Positions 28,050 to 35,768 are shown, counted from the first letter of the stretch. The stretch: DNA of 64,000 bases from Halomicrococcus gelatinilyticus (GCA_024227995.1 CP100465.1:558001-622000), one strand, 5' to 3'. Translations and numbers: made by a program. Notes: a model not told the origin generated them from the sequence alone.

Positions 28050-29192
28050 CTATGCTGGCGTGGTCTCTTCTGCCGGCGTGGTCTCCTCAGCTGGCGTCGT
28101 CTCTTCCGCTGGCGTCGTCTCTTCCGCTGGCGTCGTCTCTTCCGCTGGCGTCGTCTCCTCTGCCGGCGTCGTCTCTTCCGCTGGCGTCGTCTCCTCTGCC
28201 GGCGTCGTCTCTTCCGCTGGCGTGGTTTCCTCAACTGGCGTCGTCTCCTCTGCCGGCGTCGTCTCTTCCGCTGGCGTGGTTTCCTCAACTGGCGTCGTCT
28301 CCTCTGCCGGCGTCGTCTCCTCTGCCGGCGTCGTCTCCTCCGCAGGCGTGGTCTCCTCCGCAGGCGTGGTCTCCTCTGGTGTCGTCGTCACCGTCGTGAT
28401 GGTCTGGAGCTGTCCTTCCTCGACGAAACTGAGGCTATCGACGGATCCCATCGCGACCGTCGCGTTGTCGACCGACGCGTTGCTCACGTTGGCCTCCTCG
28501 ATCTCGAAGGCGGTGACGTTACCCTGTGTGAGGAGGGTCACGTCGGTGTTCGCCGCCGTCTGACCGGTGACGGCGCGTTCGACCGCCAGCGAACCGACGT
28601 CGAGCTGGTCGACCTGGACGTGCTCGAACAGCACCGTGTCGAGGCCATCCTGCTGGGTGTCGTCCTGGGCCACCGTCGTCTCGTTCTGCTCCATCTCGGT
28701 CGTCGTGGTCGTCTCGTTCATCGCCGTGGTCGCCCCGTCATCGTCGGGGGCGACCCGCGGTTCGAGCTGACGGATCTCCTCGACGACGACGGTGTCGACC
28801 TCCACCGCGCGGATGAGAACCTGGTCGGCGTCAGCGGAGGAGACGTCGACGCTGCCGACGCTCGACACGTTGGTCGCGTTCGTCGCGTTGACGCCCGAGA
28901 CGCTGACACCCTCGAGGGTCAACTGTTCGAGTCGCACGTCGGTCATCTGCACGTCGGTGAGCGTCCGATTGCTTTCCTCGAGTTGGAGTTCGTCGGCCTG
29001 GATGGCCTCGATTGCGGCCTTCTGGACCGTCGCGTTCCCGATCTGGAGTTCGTCGACGGTCACGTCCTGAAGCAGTACCCCTTCCTCGGCGTTCGCACTG
29101 GACTGCGCCTGCGCGGTCGTCACGCCCGCGACGCTCGCGAGCATCAACAGTGTCGTCATCAGCACGGCTCCGTATCGTGCGTTAGTATGCAT
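28050..29192 (-). CDS. Secreted beta-repeat protein ending in an ETTPAE repeat stalk
   Basis: 380 residues. A Sec-type signal (TTLLMLASVAGVTTAQAQS) is followed by about 220 residues of recurring short Val/Leu units (LLQDVTVDELQIGNATVQ, LTDVQMTDVRLEQLTLEGVSV, VDELDVGSLAVERAV), suggesting a beta-solenoid. The last 108 residues are about 18 copies of ETTPAE with two ETTPVE variants. Such Thr/Pro stalks usually carry O-glycans and are followed by a PGF-CTERM anchor; here the protein ends directly in the repeat, so it is either released or truncated. The start could also be the ATG at 29159. Confidence 0.8.
   Translation of the reverse strand: MHTNARYGAVLMTTLLMLASVAGVTTAQAQSSANAEEGVLLQDVTVDELQIGNATVQKAAIEAIQADELQLEESNRTLTDVQMTDVRLEQLTLEGVSVSGVNATNATNVSSVGSVDVSSADADQVLIRAVEVDTVVVEEIRQLEPRVAPDDDGATTAMNETTTTTEMEQNETTVAQDDTQQDGLDTVLFEHVQVDQLDVGSLAVERAVTGQTAANTDVTLLTQGNVTAFEIEEANVSNASVDNATVAMGSVDSLSFVEEGQLQTITTVTTTPEETTPAEETTPAEETTPAEETTPAEETTPVEETTPAEETTPAEETTPVEETTPAEETTPAEETTPAEETTPAEETTPAEETTPAEETTPAEETTPAEETTPAEETTPA
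28053..28377. repeat. 18-base tandem repeat array coding for ETTPAE
   Basis: About 18 units of the consensus gtcgtctcttccgctggc (third-position variants) in frame with the minus-strand gene. Repeat homogeneity suggests continuing slippage or conversion. Confidence 0.9.
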
Positions 29193-29512
29193 GCAACAAG
29201 GGTACCCCGACGTCGCGAATAAACGGGCGGGATAGTTGGAATCCGTTCGCTCTTTCGACGGCTGCTTATGGCCCGTGCATCGGGATTACCGGCCCGAAAT
29301 CGTCGACAACGCGCTATCTGCCTGTTGCTAACAGTCGCCACGTAACCAGTCGAGACGCCGCCAGCGGACCGCTGGCCGGAGTACCGTCGATTACCGGACG
29401 AGCCTGTGCAGGGTAGTGTCCTCCTAAAGGGCCACCACGACGGCCGGACCGACAGTGAAACGCATGCGGCAACCGAAACCCACTTGCGCCGGAAGCATCA
29501 ATCGACCGACGG
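29193..29512. other. 320-base gap before tRNA-Leu
   Basis: No gene is supported. The 5' part is somewhat A/T-enriched and probably carries the promoter of the secreted protein; the remainder up to the tRNA shows nothing recognisable. Confidence 0.5.
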
Positions 29513-29595
29513 GCGAGGGTTGCCGAGCGGCCAAAGGCGGCGGGCTTAAGACCCGCTCCCGTAGGGGTCCATGGGTTCGAATCCCATCCCTCGCA
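29513..29595 (+). tRNA. tRNA-Leu, anticodon UAA
   Basis: Acceptor stem gcgaggg pairs with ccctcgc, followed by discriminator A and no encoded CCA. The D arm (gcc/ggc) with agcggcca loop, anticodon stem gcggg/cccgc enclosing cttaaga (anticodon taa), a class II variable arm (ccc-gta-ggg) and T arm atggg-ttcgaat-cccat are all present. 83 bases, no intron. Reads UUA and probably UUG. Confidence 0.95.
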
Positions 29596-29707
29596 CTGTT
29601 CTGCGAGCCGCGTACCGCGGTCCGCTGGGAGTCGAACGGAGGGTTCGAACCCTGGAAGTCGCAGTGCGCACAGCGAACGAAGTGCGCGAGCACGACCGTC
29701 TTCCTCC

Positions 29708-29729
29708 GGTTCGAAGCCCATCCCTCGCA
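29708..29729 (+). repeat. Imperfect copy of the tRNA-Leu 3' end (att-like site)
   Basis: ggttcgaagcccatccctcgca matches tRNA positions 29574-29595 in 21 of 22 bases. A direct repeat of a tRNA 3' end 113 bases beyond the gene is the footprint expected from tyrosine-recombinase integration, or from partial tRNA duplication. No integrase gene is in the window. Confidence 0.75.
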
Positions 29730-29798
29730 TTTCTCTCGGCGCGCTCTGTCCCGGGAATCCATGAGCGTAACACAGGTACATGGGTAGCGTGACGTACT

Positions 29799-29850
29799 GT
29801 CGTATGGCAACGTGCCCCGACTGAGTCGTATGCCAACGTGTCCCGATTGT
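29799..29850. repeat. Two 26-base tandem copies covering the zinc-ribbon start
   Basis: Copies at 29799-29824 and 29825-29850 agree at about 22 of 26 bases. The first encodes MATCPD then a stop; the second encodes MPTCPDC and continues. It is a duplicated gene start. Confidence 0.75.
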
Positions 29851-30012
29851 AACGTCTCGATGGGGCGGTAGAACACCAGACGTTCGGCGAGGAACGGATA
29901 CAGCTGAAGACGTCGGGGGGCGTGTCGAGTTCGCTCGGCCTCGCCGTCGAGTACCTGAACACCTCTCTCTGTCCCGACTGCCGGTTGGTTCGCTTCTACG
30001 CCGACCAGACGG
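29830..30012 (+). pseudogene. Frameshifted small zinc-ribbon protein
   Basis: From ATG 29830 the frame reads MPTCPDCNVSMGR then stops. A different frame beginning at 29868 continues with VEHQTFGEERIQLKTS, ending in the second metal-binding knuckle LCPDCRLVRFYADQ. Together these make the two-knuckle, C-terminal RFYA-type zinc ribbon common in haloarchaea, but a one-base gain or two-base loss in the interval around 29862-29868 would be needed to restore it. The next residues turn Arg-rich and look non-coding. Confidence 0.6.
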
Positions 30013-30210
30013 CGCTCCGAGCCGGTCGAACTCCGCGGAGCCGGAAGACGAAGCGGAAAATCTGGATGCGAGCGCAGTCGGTGCCGGAACGCCTCCGCGT
30101 GGGACGAGTCCCTCCACCGATCTCCGCTCCCGTCCGCGCAGCACGCCGGTCGCCAGGAGACCGATGTCGGCCCGCCCGCTTATGCCGGCCGCGTCCGAAC
30201 GTCGGTCCGT
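30013..30210. other. Non-coding stretch before the JAMM gene
   Basis: Only Arg/Pro-rich frames are open, with no conserved feature. The element cttatg (about 30179-30184) is placed about 30 bases before ATG 30211 and may be the promoter box of the JAMM gene. Confidence 0.4.
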
Positions 30211-30639
30211 ATGATAACCCTCTCCCGGGAGGTGTACGACACGCTCGTCAGTCACGCGCGTCGGGAACGACCGGAGGAGGTCTGTGGCATCCTCGCTGGA
30301 GACTACAGCGACCACGCCCGCGTCGTCGACACGTTCCGGATGGAGAACGTCGCGAGTTCGCCGCGGACGCGCTACGAGATCGATCCCGGGGAACAGCTCG
30401 CCGTCATGGAGACCATCGAGTCGCGAGGCTACGACGTCGCGGGGTTCTACCACTCCCACCCGACCGGACCGGACGGACCGAGCGAGACTGACCGGTCCGT
30501 GGCGACGTGGACGGGCTACTCCCACGTCATCGTCTCGCTCAACGGCTCCAACCCCTTCCTCGGCTCGTGGCGGTGGACCGGCGAGTCGTTCACGCCCGAG
30601 GCGGTGTGCATCGACCGCCACGGCGAACGACCGTTATAA
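30211..30639 (+). CDS. JAMM/MPN metalloprotease (desampylase type)
   Basis: 142 residues. The JAMM zinc signature is complete: Glu in RPEEVCGIL (residues 22-23), then H81-x-H83 and S91-x2-D94 in HSHPTGPDGPSETD. The size and the N-terminus MITLSREVYDTLVSHA match HvJAMM1-type desampylases, which remove ubiquitin-like SAMP proteins from their targets; some relatives act on other isopeptide bonds. The gene is intact although its neighbours on both sides are broken. Confidence 0.88.
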   Translation: MITLSREVYDTLVSHARRERPEEVCGILAGDYSDHARVVDTFRMENVASSPRTRYEIDPGEQLAVMETIESRGYDVAGFYHSHPTGPDGPSETDRSVATWTGYSHVIVSLNGSNPFLGSWRWTGESFTPEAVCIDRHGERPL

Positions 30640-30703
30640 TCCATAACGTATACATCAACTTGAGTGTCGATTCGTCGGTGAATCTCCGTTCTATCCAGAA
30701 CAC

Positions 30704-30708
30704 TTATT
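30704..30708 (+). promoter_or_regulatory. TATA-like box of the symporter small subunit
   Basis: ttatt lies 27 bases before ATG 30733, the position expected for a leaderless start. Confidence 0.45.
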
Positions 30709-30732
30709 CTCGGCTGGCAGGGTCTCACTGCC

Positions 30733-30885
30733 ATGCCTGGAATGAGCACGGTCGACTGGCTGGGGCTGGTCGTGCCGTACGTGGTCTTCTTCGCGATGTT
30801 GATCGCCTACTACGTGCTGGAGGGTCGACGAGAGAGGCGGCTCAGTGAACAGTACGGGTCCGAGGAGGTGAACGACCGTGGCTAG
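30733..30885 (+). CDS. Small one-TM protein preceding the symporter (DUF-type small subunit)
   Basis: 50 residues: MPGMSTVDWLG, then one membrane segment LVVPYVVFFAMLIAYYVL, then a basic and acidic tail. Short one-helix proteins like this are commonly encoded just before haloarchaeal sodium:solute symporters. Its stop overlaps the GTG of the broken symporter (30878), so it was co-translated with it. Confidence 0.75.
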   Translation: MPGMSTVDWLGLVVPYVVFFAMLIAYYVLEGRRERRLSEQYGSEEVNDRG

Positions 30886-31800
30886 CGGCATCGCTGGCTC
30901 CGCCGGCGCGACGGGGTGGGCCGCGCTGTTCGGCGTCGTCAGCTACGCCGCCATCGGGCTCGGCGTCCCCGGCAACCCCACATCATGGTACGGTTCATGG
31001 GCATCGACCGCGTGAAGAACGTCCGGCTGGCGGCGCTCGTCGCCCAGCTGTTCATGTTCGTCGCGTACGTCGGCGCGGCGCTCGTCGGCCTCTACGCCAT
31101 CGTCGTCTTCGGCCAGGGCGACCTCGCGCAGGCTGACAACGCCATGCCCCGCCTGACGCTCGAACTCCTGCCGAGCGTGGTCGCCGGCGTCGTCCTCGCG
31201 GCGTCGCTTGCGGCGATGATGTCGAGCGCCGACTCCCAGCTTCTCGTCGCGACCAGCGCGGTCGTCGAGGACGTCTACCACGGATTCGTCAACCCGGGGG
31301 CTACCGAGGAGCATCTGGTTCGCACGTCCCGGTACGTGACGCTCGGCATCGGCGGCGCGAGCATCGCGTTCGCCTACCTCGCGAAGAACACCCCCATCTA
31401 CACGCTCGTGCTCGACTACGCGTGGGGCGGACTGGGCGCGGCCATCGGGCCGACGCTCATCGCCGCGCTGTGGTGGAAGCGCGTCACGGCGAAAGGGTCG
31501 GTGGCGAGCATGGTCGTCGGCACGACGACGATGGTCGTCTGGACCCAGTTGCCGACGGTCCTCGACGCGCTGGGTGCGATGCCCGCGCAGGAGACATCGC
31601 CCGCGCTCTACGGCCTCGTCACCGTCTACGGTCTGTTCCCCGCGTTCGTCCTGTCGACGCTGACCCTGGTCTCCGTGTCGCTGCTGACCAAGCCGCCGCG
31701 CGGCGTCGACGACCACTTCGACGTGTTCGACAAGCCGCTGTCCGCGGTGACGAGCCAGCCCGACGACGGCACGCCGGGCTACGTCACCGACGGCGGCGAC
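30878..31800 (+). pseudogene. PutP-type sodium:solute symporter, N-terminal deletion and frameshift
   Basis: From GTG 30878 a short frame encodes 34 residues ending AIGLGVPGNP; the natural continuation HIMVRFMGIDRVKNVRLAAL lies one frame over, so one C is missing in the run at 30976-30979. The continued part has the core SSS helices, including the sodium-site segment LAASLAAMMSSADSQLLVATSAVVEDVY and YAWGGLGAAIGPTLIAALWW. About the first 230 residues of a normal PutP-type protein are absent. No stop codon follows in frame at the expected end, so the frame runs on as Arg-rich nonsense to 32337. A working transporter is unlikely. Confidence 0.8.
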
Positions 31801-31813
31801 GACCGACGCCCGC

Positions 31814-32305
31814 AGGAGCGACGCCACGACCGCGCTCGTCGGCGACAGGCGCGAACGGGCCGACCTCGCCGTCATCCCGCCGAACGTCTTCCGGTCGGAG
31901 GCGGGCGACGGTCGCGTCGGCGCGGTCGCGTACCCCTACCGCGTCTACGAGGCAGAGGTGACCGTCGAGCGCCCGCTCGTCGGCGACCGCACCGACCGCT
32001 ACGTCGCGAGCGTCGACCGGACGCGACGGCTGGTGCTGCGGGCCGACGCCGTCCCCGAGGTCGAGGACCGGACGGTCGAGGACGTGCTCGTGCTCCCGGC
32101 GGAACTGTCGGACGAGCAGTGCCGCGAGAAGGCGCGCGAGTCGGTGTTCCGCTGGACGACCCAGCGCTACTCGCTGTTGGAACCGCCGACCGTCGGATTC
32201 ACGCGGGTCGCGTCGGCGTACAAGCTGTTCTGGCTGGTCGAGCGTCCCGACGGCGACGTCATCGTCGACAGCGTCCACGGGACGGAGGACCCGTTTCGGG
32301 ACTGA
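31814..32305 (+). pseudogene. Conserved hypothetical ORF with lost start codon
   Basis: The frame ends with WTTQRYSLLEPPTVGFTR and FWLVERPDGDVIVDSVHG and looks protein-like back to about 31814 (SDATTALVGDRRERADLAVIPP). No ATG or GTG is available there; the codon before SDATT is AGG where ATG would be expected. The first usable start is GTG 31958, which would drop about 48 protein-like residues. Family not recognised. Confidence 0.55.
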
Positions 32306-32373
32306 CATGGGCGTCAGGTAGCAGTTCCTGTAACTGAACCAGCTTTTTGTCAGCCGAGTCGCTCCGGGGCCGT

Positions 32374-32696
32374 ATGGAGCCCGGAGACGTATTCGCCGCC
32401 GTCGTGCTCGTACTCGCGGGACTCGGCACGGCGTATCTCGGCTATCGAATCCGGGCGGACGAGCGCGCTGACCTCGTGTTCGCGCCGGGAGCCGACGCGG
32501 CCGACGAGCACGTCGCCCGGGTCAGCGGCGGTCGACGGTGCTCGCCGGCGTCGCCACCGTCGGCCTGGGCGTCGCCGTCACCGCCGTCCCCGCGACCGGT
32601 GCGGGCTGGACGCTCCTGCTCGGCGTGTACTCCGCCGTCTGTCTCGGAATCGCGGCAGGAACCTGGCGGCTGGTCCACGGTCGCGGCGACGGCTGA
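32374..32696 (+). pseudogene. Frameshifted small membrane protein
   Basis: ATG 32374 encodes MEPGDVFAAVVLVLAGLGTAYLGYRI with one membrane helix, up to ADEHVARVSGG. The frame then becomes Ser/Pro-rich nonsense. In the frame one base back, the sequence resumes as STVLAGVATVGLGVAVTAVP and WTLLLGVYSAVCLGIAAGTW, two more helices, and stops at 32694-32696. One base is missing near 32525-32535. The intact protein would have about 107 residues. Confidence 0.7.
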
Positions 32697-32726
32697 CCGC
32701 CGCGGACCGCGTTCGAGGAGCCGACG

Positions 32727-33002
32727 TTACTTGCTGCTCTGGGCGGCCCACACCGCCGTCGCGCCGAGCAGCAGCGCGGGCACGAGCGGGAGCACGAGGT
32801 AGGCGAACTTGAACGGCAGTCCGGGCGGACGCAGGTAGATGAGCAGCGGGGCGACGACGAACGCGAGGAGCATGACGCCGACGAGGAGCCAGCCGCTCCG
32901 GCCGAACTCGTCGCCGTCGTCCGGTTCGACCTCGTCGGGGTCGGCGTCCGCCGACTCGCCGTCGACGGCGTCGGGGTCGTGGACGTAGGTGTCGCCCGTC
33001 AC
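32727..33002 (-). CDS. Small two-TM membrane protein
   Basis: 91 residues from a GTG start. An acidic N-terminus (residues 1-35) precedes two helices, WLLVGVMLLAFVVAPLLIYL and FAYLVLPLVPALLLGATAVW. The start overlaps the stop of the upstream dehydrogenase (GTGA on the minus strand), so the two are coupled. Function unknown. Confidence 0.78.
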   Translation of the reverse strand: MTGDTYVHDPDAVDGESADADPDEVEPDDGDEFGRSGWLLVGVMLLAFVVAPLLIYLRPPGLPFKFAYLVLPLVPALLLGATAVWAAQSSK

Positions 33003-34039
33003 AGTTCGCTGTCGGGTTTCACGACGACCTTCCCGAACCCTTCGCGCTCCTCGAGGAGTTCGTGGGCGCGCGCCGCTTCGCTCATCGGCAGCACCTCGCG
33101 GATGGCGGGTTCGAACGTGCCGTCCCAGACGAGTTCCATGACGTCGTCCGCCTCGCCCTTCGAGGCCATCGTCGACCCGATGACCTGGAGCTGGTTCCAG
33201 AAGATGCGGTTGATGTCCGTCTCCGGGTTCCCACCGGTCGTAGCGCCGCAGGTGACCACCCGACCGCCCTTCGCCAGGCTGGCGAGCGAGTCCTGCCAGG
33301 TCGCCGCGCCCACGTGGTCGACGACGACGTCGACGCCGCGCTTGCCCGTCTCATCGCGGATGCGGTCGGCGAAGTCCTCCTCGGTGTAGTCGAACGCGGC
33401 CTGCGCGCCGAGGTCGCGGGCGTGCTGGAGCTTCGCCTCGCTGCTCCCCGTGGCGTAGACGTTCGCGCCCGCGTAGTCGGCGATCTGGACCGCCGCGTGG
33501 CCGACGCCGCCGGAGGCACCGAGCACGAGCACGTCCTCGCCGGGCTTCAGTTCGGCCCGCGAGATGAGCATCCGCCAGGCGGTCTGGAAGACGAGCGGTG
33601 CTGCGGCCGCCGTCTCCCACGGGACGCCCTCGGGGACTTCCAGAAGGTTGTCCTCCGGGATGGCGGCGAGTTCGCTGTGGACGCCGCGGACGTGCTCGCC
33701 GATGATGTGGTAGCGCACGCACAGCGAGTGCTCACCGTGGCGGCAGTACTCGCAGTCGCCGCAGCTGACGCCCGCCGACAGCGCGACGCGGTCGCCGGGT
33801 TCGAAGCGCGTGACGCCCTCGCCGACCGCCACGACCTCGCCGGCCCCGTCGCTACCGGGGATGTGGGGCATCTCGACGTCGATTCCGGGGAGTCCTCGCC
33901 GGGTCCAGACGTCGAGGTGGTTCAGCGCGCCGGCCTTCACGTCGACGAGTACCTCGTCGCGGTCGGGGGCGGGGTCGGGGAAGTCGCCGTATTCGATGAC
34001 GTCGCGGTCGCCGTGTTCCGTGAACTGGACGGCCTTCAT
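32999..34039 (-). CDS. Zinc-type medium-chain dehydrogenase/reductase (quinone-oxidoreductase-like)
   Basis: 346 residues from MKAVQFTEHGD. The structural zinc cysteines are in SCGDCEYCRHGEHSLC; NHLDVWTRRGLPG and HIPGSDGAGEVVAVGEGV mark the catalytic domain; VLVLGASGGVGHAAVQIADYAGA is the NAD(P) fold. The catalytic zinc site lacks the usual first Cys (Asn-His instead), which is common in quinone-oxidoreductase-like members. Substrate unknown. Confidence 0.9.
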   Translation of the reverse strand: MKAVQFTEHGDRDVIEYGDFPDPAPDRDEVLVDVKAGALNHLDVWTRRGLPGIDVEMPHIPGSDGAGEVVAVGEGVTRFEPGDRVALSAGVSCGDCEYCRHGEHSLCVRYHIIGEHVRGVHSELAAIPEDNLLEVPEGVPWETAAAAPLVFQTAWRMLISRAELKPGEDVLVLGASGGVGHAAVQIADYAGANVYATGSSEAKLQHARDLGAQAAFDYTEEDFADRIRDETGKRGVDVVVDHVGAATWQDSLASLAKGGRVVTCGATTGGNPETDINRIFWNQLQVIGSTMASKGEADDVMELVWDGTFEPAIREVLPMSEAARAHELLEEREGFGKVVVKPDSEL

Positions 34040-34230
34040 GGTACTGATTGGGAACCGGGGGTTGAAAACTGTACGTGCCGGTCGAACGGCTGACACGGTT
34101 CGGACGGCCCTGCCGCGACGCCGTTTCGACCGCCGCCCTACTGCGGTCGCCCACCGGAGTGCAGCGGCCCGTCGGGGAGCGAACGCGTTCCGTGCGGAGA
34201 GTTTAGGAGCGGGGCGTCGAACGTTCGCAC

Positions 34231-34950
34231 ATGGTGGACGACAAGTCGCACGAGACGAGCGGGGGCGCGGACGACGAACGGGAATCGTCACCCGAAGACG
34301 ACGTGGAAGAGCGCCCCCACGACGGGCACGCAAACGGCGGTCACGACGAGAGTGGGCACGACGAGGGAGGACACGACGAGGGCGACCACCACCACGACGA
34401 AAGCGGGCACGAACACGGCGAAGGTGGCCACCACCACGACGGCCACCACGCACACGACGTCGCCGAACTCGGCGTCGCCGTCCTCACCGTGTCGTCGTCG
34501 CGGTCGCTCGACGACGACCCGGCGGGCGACGCCATCGTCGAACTCCTCGAGGACGAGGGACACGAGGTCGCCACCCGCGAACTCGTCCCCGACAGCTACG
34601 ACCGGGTGCAGGCGACGGTGGACAACATGGTCTCGCGCGACGACGTGAACGTCACCGTCACGACGGGCGGAACCGGCGTCACCCCGGACGACGTGACCGT
34701 CGAGGCGGTCGAACCGCTGCTCGAACGGGAACTCCCCGGCTTCGGCGAGCTGTTCCGCCGGCTCTCCTACGACGACATCGGGACGAAGGTCGTCGGCACG
34801 CGCGCGACTGCGGGACTCGCCGACGGGACCGTCGTATTCTGTCTCCCAGGGAGTGAGGCGGCCGTCCGACTGGGCGTCGGCGAGATAATCGTCGAGGAGG
34901 CGGGCCACCTGGCCGGGCTGGCTACTCGCGACGACGAGTCAGAGGCGTAG
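34231..34950 (+). CDS. moaB: MoaB/Mog-type molybdopterin-binding protein with His-rich N-terminal extension
   Basis: 239 residues. Residues 1-78 are a hydrophilic extension packed with His, Asp and Glu (HDESGHDEGGHDEGDHHHDE and similar). The MoaB domain follows: LGVAVLTVSSSRSLDDDPAGD, VTVTTGGTGVTPDDVTVEAV, ELPGFGELFRRLSYDDIGTK and FCLPGSEAAVRLGV. It should adenylylate or bind molybdopterin in molybdenum/tungsten cofactor synthesis. The extension may bind Ni, Zn or Cu, an inference from composition. Its end overlaps the convergent TrmB gene by 12 bases. Confidence 0.9.
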   Translation: MVDDKSHETSGGADDERESSPEDDVEERPHDGHANGGHDESGHDEGGHDEGDHHHDESGHEHGEGGHHHDGHHAHDVAELGVAVLTVSSSRSLDDDPAGDAIVELLEDEGHEVATRELVPDSYDRVQATVDNMVSRDDVNVTVTTGGTGVTPDDVTVEAVEPLLERELPGFGELFRRLSYDDIGTKVVGTRATAGLADGTVVFCLPGSEAAVRLGVGEIIVEEAGHLAGLATRDDESEA

Positions 34951-35745
34951 CGGTTCGGCCGACTCCCAGCGGGCGTCGAACTGGTTGTTGACGTTCGCGG
35001 CGAACTCGGGGTCCTTGAGGTCGATCATGGCGAACGCCTCTCCCGGCGCGAGCGGGTTCGTCACCTCGATGCACACCTCGACGTCGTCGATGAGGTTGAA
35101 GGTGCCCTCGAGATCCGGCGTCGTCCGCACCGAGAACCGGGGGTGGTCCGACAGCGTGTCCGCGTAGCGGTCGCCGACGCTCGTCGGCAGCGTCCGCACG
35201 AGGTCGGGCGACATCAGCACGGCCACCTCGACGTCGCGTTCGAGCGCCTCCTCGAGATGCTCGGTCACCTGCTCGCCGACGGTCCCGATGTCGAACTTCG
35301 GCGAGAGCTGCCCCGCGACCATCACGATTCGCTCCTCGGCGGCGTCGAGGCGCTCGACCAGCAGTTCGATGGCGTCCTCGGGGCCGACCGCCGCCGTCCA
35401 GAACCCCTCGTCGATGGGCGGTTCGGCGGTGTCCAGTTCCTCCGAGAGCTCGTCTACGATGTTCTCGTACTGCTCGGCCTTCTCGGTGAGCTCCTGGAGC
35501 TTGTCGTCGAGCAGGCGGTCCAGGGCCGTGTTCGGCTCGACCGCGACGTACTTCTTCGGTCGGCTCGCGGTCTGGCTGCGGACGATGTTCTGGGTCTCGA
35601 GGCTGTTCAGCACGTCGTAGATGCGTCCCATCGGCACCTCGCTCGCCCTGGAGAGGTCCTTCGCGGTCGTCGGACCGGTGTTGAGCAGCGCCCGGTAGGC
35701 GCGCGCCTCGTACTCCGAGAGACCGAGGTCGCGGAGACTTGCCAT
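34939..35745 (-). CDS. TrmB-family transcriptional regulator
   Basis: 268 residues from MASLRDLGLSEYEARAYRALL, the standard TrmB N-terminus. The winged helix continues with GPTTAKDLSRASEVPMGRIYDVLNSLE, followed by a coiled linker (DDKLQELTEKAEQYENIVDEL) and a C-terminal sugar-sensor-like region. An upstream ATG at 35760 adds only five residues. In haloarchaea these proteins regulate sugar and central carbon genes; the target is unknown here. Confidence 0.9.
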   Translation of the reverse strand: MASLRDLGLSEYEARAYRALLNTGPTTAKDLSRASEVPMGRIYDVLNSLETQNIVRSQTASRPKKYVAVEPNTALDRLLDDKLQELTEKAEQYENIVDELSEELDTAEPPIDEGFWTAAVGPEDAIELLVERLDAAEERIVMVAGQLSPKFDIGTVGEQVTEHLEEALERDVEVAVLMSPDLVRTLPTSVGDRYADTLSDHPRFSVRTTPDLEGTFNLIDDVEVCIEVTNPLAPGEAFAMIDLKDPEFAANVNNQFDARWESAEPLRL

Positions 35746-35768
35746 GTTCGCTATCATCACACCGGCCG

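Noticed and set aside
28053..28377. CRISPR-like array
   Set aside because: The 18-base units are contiguous, have no spacers and encode ETTPAE in frame with a secreted protein, so they are a coding repeat.
29596..29707. Second tRNA between tRNA-Leu and its repeated 3' end
   Set aside because: Only a T-arm-like fragment near 29644 and the repeated 3' end are recognisable; no paired acceptor stem or anticodon arm was found.
29922..30491. 190-residue frame running into the JAMM gene
   Set aside because: Past the zinc-ribbon remnant it becomes Arg/Pro-rich and overlaps the JAMM gene in another frame.
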